The notes under the pieces: generated by a model
Told to the model about the DNA's origin: nothing
The model's database searches: none
The model's input: only the letters and a program-made list of their open reading frames with translations
Made by a program: the position numbers and the translations under genes
Shown: piece after piece, positions 54,475 to 64,000 of the stretch
Numbering within the stretch: position 1 is the stretch's first letter
Layout: every line of letters starts with the position of its first letter
Assembly (NCBI GenBank): GCA_018296165.2
Contig: JACKQL020000046.1
Coordinates: forward strand, 1 to 64,000
Direction: 5' to 3'
Length of the DNA stretch: 64,000 bases
Source of the DNA: Termitomyces sp. T153
Taxonomy: Eukaryota > Basidiomycota > Agaricomycetes > Agaricales > Lyophyllaceae

Positions 54475-55688
54475 CTAAAAATCCTCCACCAGCTCCAGAG
54501 GTGACGCACATGCACTGATCTCCTCTGGAGTCAACTCCAGTGTAGGCTCATCTGGTGACAGAGCTCCAATGGCATCCCTTGCAGCCAGGAGCTGCAGGAG
54601 GAGTTCCTCCTGCTCTGCCATGGAAGGGTAATGCACCTCCAGGCCAGGGGGCAGTGCTGTGCAAAGTGCCTGGGCTTCTAGCATCTCCAGCACAGCAGCA
54701 GCATGGTGCAGACCTGTCTGATGGTGTCCACATCCATGGGAATATCTGGTGGCAGGGTATATGTTGCAGGGATGGCTGGAGTAAGGGCTGGCATTGGGCA
54801 AGTAGGGTGGCAGAGATTGGTGATTGGAGCAGGGTGCATTGTGGAATGTTGGTGGTGAAGCTCCCTCCAAATTTCCATGAGTTGCCACTGGTCTCAGGCC
54901 ACCTTGTACCATGATGCAATCTTTTTGTTGTCTGGGCAACCCTCCACAAGATTGTCAATGTGTTCCACTAGCGCAGTGTGCAGGCCATCCCAGAAGGTGA
55001 GGCATAATTGAAGGCCATTGGGGTAGGCAGCTTGCTTGACCAGAGCCCAGAACAAGTTGATGTACTTGTCCAACATACACTTTCCTTGCCCATATTGCTC
55101 CCTGTTGCATAGTGTCAATGCTGCAGTCTTGGTGGGGTCTAGCAGGAAAAACTCTGTGCAGAAGTCCTTCTCAAAGGTGGCCCAGTCTGGAAAACTTCCA
55201 ACATCTCTGAGGTGATGGAAGACTCATAGTGCAGAAGTGGAGGCATGTCCAGTCTTTATGTATGACAGTACCCAGGCTATTTTCAATGTGTCAGAGTCAA
55301 AGGCATTCCTACTGAGGTGGATGGAGGTGAGGCAGGATTGAAGAAATCATTCCCTGCTGGAGCAGGCACCATTGTATGCATCTGGTAGTGTGGGGTGCAG
55401 AATCTGCAGCTATAGGGTCACCAGAGCTGCAGGGACAGATGCAGACATGGTTGGGGCTGATTCTGCAGCCAGGGGAGGTGTGGAAGTAGAGGTTAGGGCT
55501 TGAGCAGTGCCTGGAGTGACTGGGAGATAAGATGTGGTTTGGTGGAGGGTAGAGAGTTCAGTGGTATGGTAGGTGAGAGATGATTGTGTTAATTGCACCT
55601 GAGTTTCTAGGTGTAGTAGGTGGGTCCAGGCTTCATCCTGCAGGGCTGGGGCCTCCAAGGGTGTGTCTGAGTTGGCAAGCTGAGACAT
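54475..55688 (-). pseudogene. Gag remnant (element C)
   Basis: Starts MSQLANSDTPLEAPALQDEA at 55688. Later blocks: LDKYINLFWALVKQAAYPNG (near 55085), AEQEELLLQLLAARDA, and a zinc knuckle CWRC(stop)KPRHFAQHC near 54680. A stop at 55410 and frame changes inactivate it. Confidence 0.8.
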
Positions 55689-55794
55689 AGAACTATGCAG
55701 TGCTTGATTCTGGTAGGGAAGTGATGGACAGTGGCTCAGAAGTTCCCTGCAGCTATGAGGGGCTTCCAGACCAGTTTTAGGAGACTTGTTCCGC

Positions 55795-56143
55795 TGTAAG
55801 GGTGACCTCCAGAGCAGCAGATCAGAGTCATGCAGCTAGCAGAGAGGAATCCAAAGAATATTAGCAGGAGTAGACAACAATACAATCAGTAACTAATCAC
55901 TTAGCAGAGGAGAATCTGAAGAGAAAAGTCTAAGAATCCCTGCTGCTCAGTGCAGTGCATCAGCAGGCAGTGGAGGCATGGGAACTACTGTACAGAAGGC
56001 TGGAGCTAATCCTAACCCTAGGACAATAATCAGTGAGGTAATACAGAGAACTCTAGGGTTCTGGAATGAACCCCAGAGACATTAAACAAGCTGTAAAGGC
56101 ACTGGAATAGGTTGCAGAGGTCAGAAATGGAAGTCCCTTGACA
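55795..56143 (-). repeat. LTR-II, 5' LTR of element C
   Basis: 349 bases in minus orientation, sense start TGTCAAGGGACTTCC at 56143 and end CACCCTTACA at 55795. Followed in the sense direction by GCGGAACAAGTCTCC, the CpG-retaining version of the leader seen after the other two 5' LTRs. Confidence 0.85.
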
Positions 56144-56460
56144 GCCTCACATGTTGAGTGTTGTGACTTGTGCCATGTCAAAATAATCAGCTGCTGTCCA
56201 GTCAGAAATGCTGAAAATAGTGCTCAGCAACAAGTGGGTCTTATTATCCTCCCCTATGCTGAAATCTTGACTGTCCTTAGTCATCCCAAAGTCTTGTGAT
56301 TGCTTGCTTGGTCTGTGTGTTTAGAGTGGTTGGAATAAAAGTGACTAGCAATTTTGCTGAACTTCATCAACACTCCCTTCTATTGCCTTATCTCCTCTCC
56401 TACAATCTTAACCTTATTGCTATGTCATAAGATCCTACCTCCCAACTCAAGAAGCATGCA
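56144..56460. other. Spacer before the spliced family-IV ORF
   Basis: 317 bases without coding similarity; TATA-like and pyrimidine-rich stretches lie just upstream of the ATG at 56461, so it could hold a promoter. Confidence 0.35.
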
Positions 56461-58428
56461 ATGGCTCAGGCTTTTCTGGATCAGGCCAACTGCCTTTTAA
56501 CTGTTACCTATGCATCATTGGCAACAAATCCTCATTTAGTGGTTACTGCCATCATTCAACTTTGGCTTTGCTAGTTTAAGATAGTGGGTAGTGGGATGGA
56601 GTGGGTGGAGTTAGCAACTGTTGACAAGGAGTGTCAGCAGTTGTATGAGAAGTACAAGGGGGAGGAGTGGATTTGAGTCTTTGATAAGCATTTTGTAAGT
56701 TCTTCTTTGACTTCCTCTTAGCAACATAATTAACAAGTTTGCTAGGCTCCTGTTCTGGATACATTGGAATTCTTGATGGAGGATTTGGTGGCTGGCATGA
56801 CAGTAAGTGCTGGTGACATTGCTAGGGCTAGCAACTCTGCTAAGGTAAACTTCAGCTTTTTGAAGACTTGTCACCAAATGACCAGTTCTATTTCCAGCAC
56901 CCTCATGAATTGGCAGTGACAACTGGTATAGAGTGGAGTGAGGGCCATGGGAGTGAGGGTAGTGTGAATTGTGGGAACATTGGGGTGGCTGGGCCCTTGA
57001 CTCCCAGGCATGCAGTTGGCAGTGTTGCTAAGTGGTTGGTGACATTGCCAAGAGTGGCAAAAACCCCAAAGAGCAAAGAGAAGGGCAAGGGCAAGGCCAG
57101 GGAGGAGGAGGAGGAAGAATTCAAAGTAAGCCCTTGTTCTTTTGCTAATTCTTGGTGATCTTCACTAATCTCATCACAGGAACTTGTTGAAGACAGCTTT
57201 ACTTACAAGTGCTTGGCAGCACTCCTTTGCTGGCAAAAAGCCTTGACAGTGGTCAACATGGGAATGGGAGCTGGAGTGGTGTTGGAGAAGGCAAAGAGGA
57301 AGTTGACAGTGTTGCTAGAGAAGCAACAAGCTTTTAGACAAGAGCAAGGAGTGGTAAGTCTTTAGTGGTCTTTGCTACCATAGTCACTAACAACTTTTTC
57401 TCTAGTGCAACAATTGCTGGGCAGAGAATGACCCAGAAGGCTGCTGGTACCCAACTGGGGCCCAGCCTTGTTATTGCTACAACAGTACTAGGAAGGGGTG
57501 CTTGTACAGTGGGAAGTCATCAAGGAGTACTGGTAGTAAGCTCATCAAGAAGATTGCAGCAAAGGCAGCTTCAGTTTGACAAGCTAGGGTGTTTGTAGAG
57601 AGGCAGAGGGAGTTAGCAAGGAAGGGAGAGCCCATACAGGCTGAGCATTCTAGCTTGCACCTGCCAACTTTGTGGGATGGGACAGCAGTAGGAGGAAGTG
57701 CAGTTGCTAAGGGCAAGCAACAGGAGAAGAGCAAGGAGACAGTGGAGAGTGAGGATGAGGGTAGTGACAGGGCTAGTGACAATAATGATAATGTGCCCCT
57801 GGCATGTAAACAATCAGCAAGTCCAGCATCTGTTGCTAGTGCTAAGCAACTGAGGACTGTCACTAGTGAGGAGGGAGAGAAGGAGGTTGAAGATGTAGAG
57901 ATGAGGGAAGAGACTCTCTTGGTGATGATTGCTGAGGTTAAGCCAGTGGTTAGCAGCAGGGCAGTTGAGAGTGAGGAAGAGGTTGAGGCAGAAGCAATAG
58001 ATGTGGAGGAAGATGAGGACAAGGAGAACAAGGATGAGGAGAGAGTCTGACCACAGGTAAGTGGATACTCTTGCTAGTTGATCATTTGCTAACAGTTTTA
58101 CTAGGGGACCTGGAGCAGCACACTGCTGTGACAGGTGGGCAACAACAAACTGGAGTGGCTGAGTGAGGACTTGGCTTTGCTGATACCACTCATGTTGGGA
58201 ATGTTGTTATGGGGGTATGACAAGAGGGCAGCAGGAGTGGAGAGGTGGTTCAGGAGGGAGATGGAGAAAGCAAGGGAGGAGTTGTTGGAGGCTAGAGCAA
58301 GGTACACTGTTGCCAAGTGGTTGCTGGCAGCAGTGGCAGGGTATCATAGCAACTGTTATGCATTCTTGGCCCAGCAGGAGGCAAACAGTATTGGCAAGAA
58401 GGATTGGGAGGAGGGGGAGATGGGATAG
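56461..58428 (+). pseudogene. Spliced ORF with a cysteine cluster, transposon-associated
   Basis: Exons joined by clean GT-AG introns of about 50 bases. Starts MAQAFLDQANCLLTVTYASL at 56461. Introns: about 56696-56745, about 56847-56897, about 57127-57179, about 57354-57402 and about 58055-58106. After the fourth intron comes a cysteine cluster C-x2-C-x8-C-x8-C-x-C-x7-C (CNNCWAEND...GCW...CYCYNSTRKGCLYS), then a long acidic tail (EEEVEAEAIDVEEDEDKENK) and a final helical exon (VERWFRREMEKAREELLEAR). In-frame TGA stops (for example near 56675 and 57580) sit where CGA is expected. Proteins with a Cys cluster plus acidic/coiled tail occur next to retroelements in many agaricomycete genomes. It is antisense to the integrase at 58928-59554. 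I do not know its function. Confidence 0.6.
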
Positions 58429-58522
58429 GTGCCTAGCAATGATGCTGACCTTGATGCTTAGCAACTGCCACTCCCTCTGTATATAAATTTTTATTAATGA
58501 CATCTCATGGACACAGACTTGC

Positions 58523-58577
58523 CCCCTTAAGGGGCTTCATATATCTTTGTATTATGTAGATTGGCCCCCTTAAGGGG
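58523..58577. repeat. Two identical palindromes CCCCTTAAGGGG
   Basis: Perfect 12-bp palindromes at 58523-58534 and 58566-58577, each extendable with one bulge (GGCCCC..GGGGCC for the second). They lie between the spliced ORF and the convergent integrase, where both transcripts would end. Confidence 0.8.
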
Positions 58578-58927
58578 CCCAAGAAAATGTAACATATTCC
58601 AAATCAGAAAAGTTAGCAATTGTCACTTAATGCTAGCAACAATGGAGGAATTGCTCAGTAAATCATCATGGCATGAAAAACCCCCAGAGGCATGCCAAGT
58701 GCTAGCAACAAACAGCAAAGTGCAGCATCAAAAGCAATAGAATAGTAAATAGAATGTCTGTGAAAGGATTTTAAACAATTGTAATATGAGGAGAGAGTAA
58801 CAAGACAAAAAGTCTTAATGTTTTTCTAAGGTATTTTTAACAGTTTTTCTGAGTAACTAGTAAAGGGTATAGATGAGACAAATGCAAAGTCAAGAAATAT
58901 TGCCAGGGCTTAGTGAGAGGTGTGTTT

Positions 58928-59554
58928 TTAGTTTTCTTTGCTGGTATTGTTGCCAGCATCATCACTGTCTATGAGGTCAGTTTTCTCTAACTCATGGAGG
59001 TGCAAGGTGTTGATGTTGAATGTGTTGCTAGGCACTGAGATGTGTTCTCTAGCAAAATAAGGTACCAGGCAAAAGGCAGCTATGGGGTGATGCAGTACTG
59101 AGCCATCTAGTTCACAAAGAATATAAGCACTGCCATAGTTGTGAGAGATTACCACCAAAGGGCCTAAGTATTGAGGCTTCATCTTCTTGTTGTGTGTTAC
59201 TTCAATCCTAGTGTTCCACATAAGTACAAGGTCACCAGCTTGGAAGTTGTAATCATGTATCATAGTGGCATGTTCTGCTTCAAAGCAAATGACAGCTAAG
59301 CAACAAGTGCTAAGAATTTTGTCATGAAGGCAGTCAAGGTCTTCTTGGCAACTTTGAAGATCAATCACTCTGCAGGCTATGAGGTCTGTTGTCAATAAGA
59401 ATGAGTTTGGTGGCAGTTGCAAGTATGTTGCTTCAACTATGTTGGCAGGTAGCAGAGGATGGATACCAGTCACTGCATAATAAGGGGAACAATGCATGTG
59501 CTTGCAAACTGTAACATGTTCTGACCAAAAGACTGAGTAAGTAGCTGTACTCAC
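58928..59554 (-). pseudogene. Integrase C-terminal part of a family-IV gypsy element
   Basis: 208 codons open on the minus strand: YSVFWSEHVTVCKHMHCSPY, then GIHPLLPANIVEATYLQLPP, a helical segment, YNFQAGDLVLMWNTRIEV (integrase C-terminal barrel) and LGPLVVISHNYGSAYILCEL. This is the tail of a gypsy integrase of a lineage without a chromodomain at this point, different from element F. The frame is open but the core domain upstream is missing, replaced at 59555 by the end of another element. Confidence 0.75.
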
Positions 59555-59699
59555 CAGGGCTGATTAGGGAGTTCTACTGGAGGTACTCAGATGCACTGCA
59601 AGCCAATCAAGGAATCTACCCCATCTCACTAGTGGACCAGGTGATCTGGAACTTCTTTTATCCTGCATGTTAAGATGCCACATGTCAGAGGGGGAGTGA
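59555..59699 (+). pseudogene. Extreme 3' end of a chromovirus internal region (element D)
   Basis: About 145 bases matching the end of the LTR-II element: 'ggaatctaccccatctcactagtgg'-type sequence (IYPISLVDQVIW) followed by the purine tract GAGGGGGAGTGA. The rest of the element is lost. Confidence 0.75.
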
Positions 59700-60039
59700 T
59701 GTCAGGGGACTTGCATTTCTAACCTCTGACTCCCATTTCTGACCTCTGCAGTGACCTCCATGGCTTATTCCAGACCCACAGAACTTCCCATGCTTCCTTG
59801 TCAAGCACTTTCCTAGGGTTAGGGCTAGCTCCAGCCTTCTATACAGTTGTTCTCACACCTCTGCCACTCACTGATGCACCACACTGAGCAGCAGAGATCC
59901 TTAGACTTGTTCTTTTTGGATTTTCCTCTGCTAGGTGATTAGTTACTATTGTATTGTTGGCTACCTTGCTAATATACTTTGGATTCCCCTCTGTTAGCTG
60001 CATGACTCTGAGCTGCCACTCCTAGAGGTTGCCCCTACA
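59700..60039 (+). repeat. LTR-II, 3' LTR of element D
   Basis: 340 bases, TGTCAGGGGACTTGC...GCCCCTACA, immediately after the purine tract. Best-preserved LTR-II start in the window. Followed by ATGAC; its partner is lost. Confidence 0.85.
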
Positions 60040-60371
60040 ATGACATCACTTGAAGATTGTTTGACTGAGTGATTGAAGGGGGCTACATGGTTGAGGGACT
60101 CAGCAGATACCACTGGCAGGATGGCAGCAGTGCAGGGTGGTGCAGTTGGTTGTTTTCAAGAAGGAGAGGTTGGCAGAGGCATGAAAAGGTGCTGGGAATG
60201 AGAATGGCAAGGTTTTATAGGTCTAGGGAAGAGATTAAGGGCAAAAAAAAATTAAAGGGGACAAAAACATTTTTTTAAACAAAAAGAAAAATAGTTTTGG
60301 GATGATTGAGGGAGCACAGATGGGATTAGAGACACTGCTAACTGAGGGCAGTCAGTACAGTGTAAGGGAGG
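60040..60371 (+). other. Probable 3' internal end of an LTR-III element
   Basis: Ends with the purine-rich GTAAGGGAGG just before the LTR-III start, as a polypurine tract would. Contains A-rich runs (60243-60290) and no readable protein. Confidence 0.4.
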
Positions 60372-61264
60372 TGTTACACCATCTCTCACCAAAGATAAAT
60401 GATGGAATAAGTAGAGAAAGTCCCCCCTCAATATACCAATAAAAATAGTAATTTTGCTGAAACCTGTAAGCAAAATCAAGCTGAAAACAGTAGGCAGAAG
60501 GGGGACTCACAAAATACACCAATGATCCTAGAAAAAACACTAAAAACAATGCCTGAGCAGCACAATGGGCAAAGGAGTAAGGATTCATCCATGTCAGTGA
60601 TCAAGACAGTGATCATACTGATGGCCAGACTCACCTAACAGGTGGCAGTGCTAGCTCAGATCAGTTACTTCCTAACCAATGCCAAGAAAGCACACCCCCA
60701 CCCTCCCCAGCCAGCAACCACCTCCCTCCCTCAAATTAACACACAAAACAACCCTCAATTGGACTAAGAGATGACAAGGAGGTTAGGAAAGAACTTGAGG
60801 AAGGAAAGGAATGTGATTAGACAAGAGGAGCAGGGACCAAACCTTCTGTCAAGCATGTGGAGTCACAAAGAATCATTGGTGTTGGACAATGAAGAGCCAG
60901 AATGATAACAAGAGCATGCACAGGACATTGTGGCCCATGTACAAGGAGAGCAGTATAAAAGGGAGGGGGGGATTGTGAGACCATTAAGCAACATTTGGCA
61001 TGTGGCTTGGAATCCCCAGAGAGTGGATTACCTAGGCTTACAATGCAGACTACATTTTAGGGTTTGATTTGATAATTGAACCTTAATCATTTGTTTGAAC
61101 ATTTGTTTGAACCTATATTTTAAAATCAATCTAAATTGATCTAATTACCACAATATTTAAAACTTGTGAATTGAAGTGTATTGTAAGCCCTTAAACTTGC
61201 TGAATTGGCACTGTTTGGTTGAGTCTCTGAGACAAACAACCACAAATAATTCCACTTCACATCA
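60372..61264 (+). repeat. LTR-III, probable 3' LTR
   Basis: 893 bases, closely similar to 41951-42844 over its whole length including the TATA-like box (GTATAAAAGGG near 60952). High similarity between the two copies suggests a fairly recent common source. Confidence 0.75.
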
Positions 61265-61697
61265 CCATGACTTTTTCTACCCAGTGTGTTGAGACACCAC
61301 ATGCTAGAAGGAGGTGATGTTAGGGAACCACTGTGCATTTCCTTTATTCCATGCTGCTCATTGTAGACCTCCCATCTTTGGGTCACAAGTACTTTCAACA
61401 AAGAGCTATCTTTTGATTGCATTTGTACATGGTCATGTGGTGCAACTCTGAAGATCAAGGCTGTTTATGATGGATTTCTGTCTTTGGATTGGATTCTAGA
61501 TTTGGTTGTTGTTTGATGTTTCTTCTGATAGCTCTAAAGTAAATTTTCTGAACACTGGCATTGGGAATTCTTAAAATTGTTCTCTTTAAATCTCCCTCTA
61601 CCAGGTAAGTGGCTAGAACTCTAAAACTTGTAGATGCTGAATAGACTTCAGATCTCCTTCTGCCAGTTGTGTGATTGAGTCACAGCCTCCAGAGGTC
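61265..61697 (+). repeat. Diverged LTR-II-like 3' end and LTR
   Basis: 61265-61317 resembles the chromovirus tail and ends with the purine tract GAAGGAGGTGA; an LTR starts at 61318 (TGTTAGGGAACC) and ends near 61697. Its landmarks ('ggtaagtggctag', 'ccagaggtcac') align with LTR-II but the middle is diverged, so it is an older subfamily. Confidence 0.55.
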
Positions 61698-62597
61698 ACT
61701 GTAAAGGGATGTCAGCCATGGATAGTCCAAGCCAAGCCCACCACTCATCTCCTGACCATCCAGTCAAGAAGCAAGCAGCAAGCCAGCCAGCCTGAGGCAC
61801 AGCAGGCAAGCAGCAGGCAACCAACAAGAGGTAAAGGAGGAGGGCAAGGCAAGGCAAGGGGCTGCACTGGCCAAGCTTACAGTTATGCTAGTGAAGAAAC
61901 CCAGAAGCAATGCTATTGTCCAGACTGAGGATATCCTATCCCCAGGTCTACCTTTATACAACAAGGCTACTAGATGACTAAGTACCTATGATTAAGCTAG
62001 AGGCTGCTGACTACAACTTATATGACAAAGCAGAGGCTGATGACTACAAACTATTGACTAATCAGGCCTGGTAGCAGAAGATCAATGATTAACAATAATA
62101 TACCATGTGCCAGGTATGATATACCCATAAGAAGGAGCCAGGGAGTCCAGAGGTTGGCTAGATAGAAGTGCCAATCCCCACAGACTAAGCTAGGTGAGGG
62201 TGGGACAGTACAAAGACCAGTCCCCTTACAGTTGCCCTTACACTTGTGGTGCTTCCATTTCTGACTGCTGTGCTCAATCCAGATGTTTTATATGGCTTTC
62301 TTGGAAAACTGAGGTGAGGAGTTGGTTTCTAGGATCTAATTTCAGAGCTACAAGAATAGATCAGCTAAAAAACATAAGATTGAAGATAGAAGGAAACTAA
62401 CTTATGAGGGTGTCCAAAGCTAAATTGGCCTTGATAAAATCATTTGTGTAATTTGGAACATCTATATTCTAGTAGGCAACATTGTCATCCTTGTGCTGTG
62501 ATTTTACAAAGACAACATCTTCATCTTTAGTAATTTTGATGTTTAACCAACCAGAGCATTGACAGGTATCCATGGAGTCTTTGTTCCAGGGCTTGGT
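61698..62597. other. 0.9-kb stretch without recognised gene
   Basis: Contains short CAAGCAGCAAG and CAAGG repeats at about 61765-61865 and otherwise CpG-poor DNA. No element ends or proteins recognised. Confidence 0.4.
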
Positions 62598-62964
62598 TGT
62601 CAGGGGACTTCCATTTCCTCCCTCTGCAGATTGTTCCATGACCTCCCAGCCTGTTCTAGACCTCTGCAGCTTGTTCCTGACCTCCAAAGATCTCTGGAGA
62701 CCCCTGAAACTTCCTGCATTATCCTATCAATCATATTCCTAGGGTTAGGGCTAGCTCCAGCCTTCTGTACAGTTGTTCCCATGCCTCTGCCACCCACTGA
62801 TGCACTGCACTGAGCAGTGGGGATCCTTAGACTTGTTCTCTTTGTATTCTCCTCTGCTAGGTGATTAGTTACTGCTATAATGTTGTCTACCTACTTGCTA
62901 ATATACTTCAGATTCCCCTCTGCTAGCTGTGTGATTGAGCTGCTGCTCCTGGAGGTCACCCTTA
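62598..62964 (+). repeat. LTR-II, 5' LTR of element E
   Basis: 367 bases, TGTCAGGGGACTTCC...CACCCTTACA, followed by GCAGAACAGGTCTC. Left flank is TTGGT; the 3' LTR lies beyond the window, so the duplication cannot be tested. Confidence 0.85.
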
Positions 62965-63073
62965 CAGCAGAACAGGTCTCTAAATCTGGTCTGGAAGCTC
63001 CTCATAGCCCATAGGGAAACCTTGAGCCCCTATCTGTTGCTTCTTCACCAGACTTAAGCACCCACAAAATTCT

Positions 63074-64000
63074 ATGTTTCAGCTTGCCAATCCAGACAAT
63101 CCCCCAGAGGCTCTGGCCCTTCAAAATGAAGCCTGGATTTGCTTGCTACACCTAGAGAACCAGGTGCAACTGACTCAACATCCCTCACTCATCACACAAC
63201 CAAACTCTCTACCCTCTGCCAGATCACCAATTATATTTCCCAATCCCTCCAGTTGCTACTAGAACACCTGCACCTTATTTCTGCACCACCCCTGGCAGCT
63301 CTGGTAGCTGCTCTCATAGCTCTGCTGTCCCTCCAACCATGTATCCCATGCTCTGCACTCCCAGATGCATATGATGGTGCTTACTCTGGTAGGGAGCACT
63401 TCCTCTAGTCCTGTCTCACCTACATCCACCTCAGCAGAGATGCCTTTGACTCTGATGCATTGAAGATAGCTTGGGTGCTGTCATATATGAAGACTGGATG
63501 GGCCTCCACCTATCCATTATGGGTGTTCTGCTACCCTGGAAGTTTTGCAGAGGGGACCACCTTTGAAAAAACCTTCCAGGCAGAGTTTTTCCCAATTGAC
63601 CCTGCCAAAAGTGCTACTTTAGCACTATGTGACAGGGAGCAGTATGGGCAAGGGAAGAGGATGCTGGACAAGTACATTGACACTTCTGGGTGCTAGTCAA
63701 GCAAGCTGCCTACTCCAATGGTCTCCAACTATGCCTCACATTCCAGGATGGCCTGCATCCTGTGCTGATAGAGCACATTGATAACCTGGCCAAGGGCTGC
63801 CCAGACAATGAAAGGATTGCCTCCTAATATAAGGTGGCCCAGGATCAGTGGCTGCTCATAGAGATCTGATGAGAGCTCTCTGCTTGCACCTGATGCAGTG
63901 CCCTGCTCTAGTTGCCAGTCTCTATTACCCTGCTTATAAAATTGCCCTTCTCAATGTCAATCATTCTAAGACAGAAGAACCTCAGTGCCCCCCTCCAAAT
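63074..64000 (+). pseudogene. Gag remnant (element E), runs off the window
   Basis: Start codon followed by QLANPDNPPEALALQNEAW, as in elements B and C, then LPDAYDGAYSGREHFL and LSYMKTGWASTY with frame changes. At about 63929 there is an internal deletion: the sequence jumps to 'tcaatgtcaatcattctaag', which in element B lies about 400 bases further on, removing the zinc knuckle. Confidence 0.75.

Noticed and set aside
57477..58031. Serine-rich 184-codon minus-strand open frame
   Set aside because: It is the antisense shadow of the acidic tail of the spliced Cys-cluster ORF (GAG/GAA codons read as Ser/Leu).

Overview
The window looks like nuclear DNA of a mushroom-type fungus (Basidiomycota, probably Agaricomycetes). 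Its genes are cut by many short GT-AG introns of about 50-60 bp. The membrane-protein families (a DUF6533-type 7TM protein, a second 7TM protein, and a single-pass protein with tandem beta-sandwich repeats) are typical of that class, and the glycosyltransferase is of the GT69/CAP59 type. No rRNA, tRNA, CRISPR array or bacterial feature was found. All calls were made by eye; no database search was run.

Layout. (1) 1-457: a retroelement scrap (end of an LTR-like repeat joined to an integrase fragment). (2) 2.07-28 kb: normal euchromatin with abundant CpG and seven supported protein genes: a 7TM protein (+), a GT69 mannosyltransferase-like protein (-), a single-pass surface protein (+), a DUF6533-type 7TM protein (-), nibrin/NBS1 (+), the importin-alpha exporter CSE1 (-), a KDM4-like JmjN/JmjC/ePHD histone demethylase (-) and a C2H2 zinc-finger protein (+); that is eight counting both 7TM proteins. 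(3) From about 28.9 kb to the end: a transposon graveyard made almost wholly of Ty3/gypsy-type LTR retrotransposons, nested, inverted, truncated and riddled with stop codons. It is strikingly poor in CpG, and many internal stops are TGA where CGA is expected, as from deamination of methylated CpG or a RIP-like process.

At least four retroelement families can be separated. LTR-I (about 0.95-1.2 kb, sense start TGTCACGACCC) occurs only as solo or truncated LTRs; two have perfect 5-bp target-site duplications. LTR-II (0.34-0.38 kb, sense start TGTCAGGGGAC) belongs to a chromodomain-bearing gypsy element (chromovirus) with gag, protease, RT, RNase H, integrase and chromodomain remnants in both orientations. 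LTR-III (0.89 kb, TGTTACACC...CATCA) goes with a zinc-knuckle gag. Family IV is represented by an integrase C-terminus and, on the opposite strand, a spliced ORF with a cysteine cluster.

The NBS1, CSE1 and KDM4 genes are housekeeping or chromatin genes (double-strand-break sensing, nuclear transport, histone demethylation). No biosynthetic cluster or operon-like cooperation is evident. The most distinctive material is in the graveyard: datable nested solo LTRs, a 4.4/3.2-kb inverted element pair, a decayed unknown gene at 31.3-32.4 kb, and the spliced ORF antisense to an integrase.
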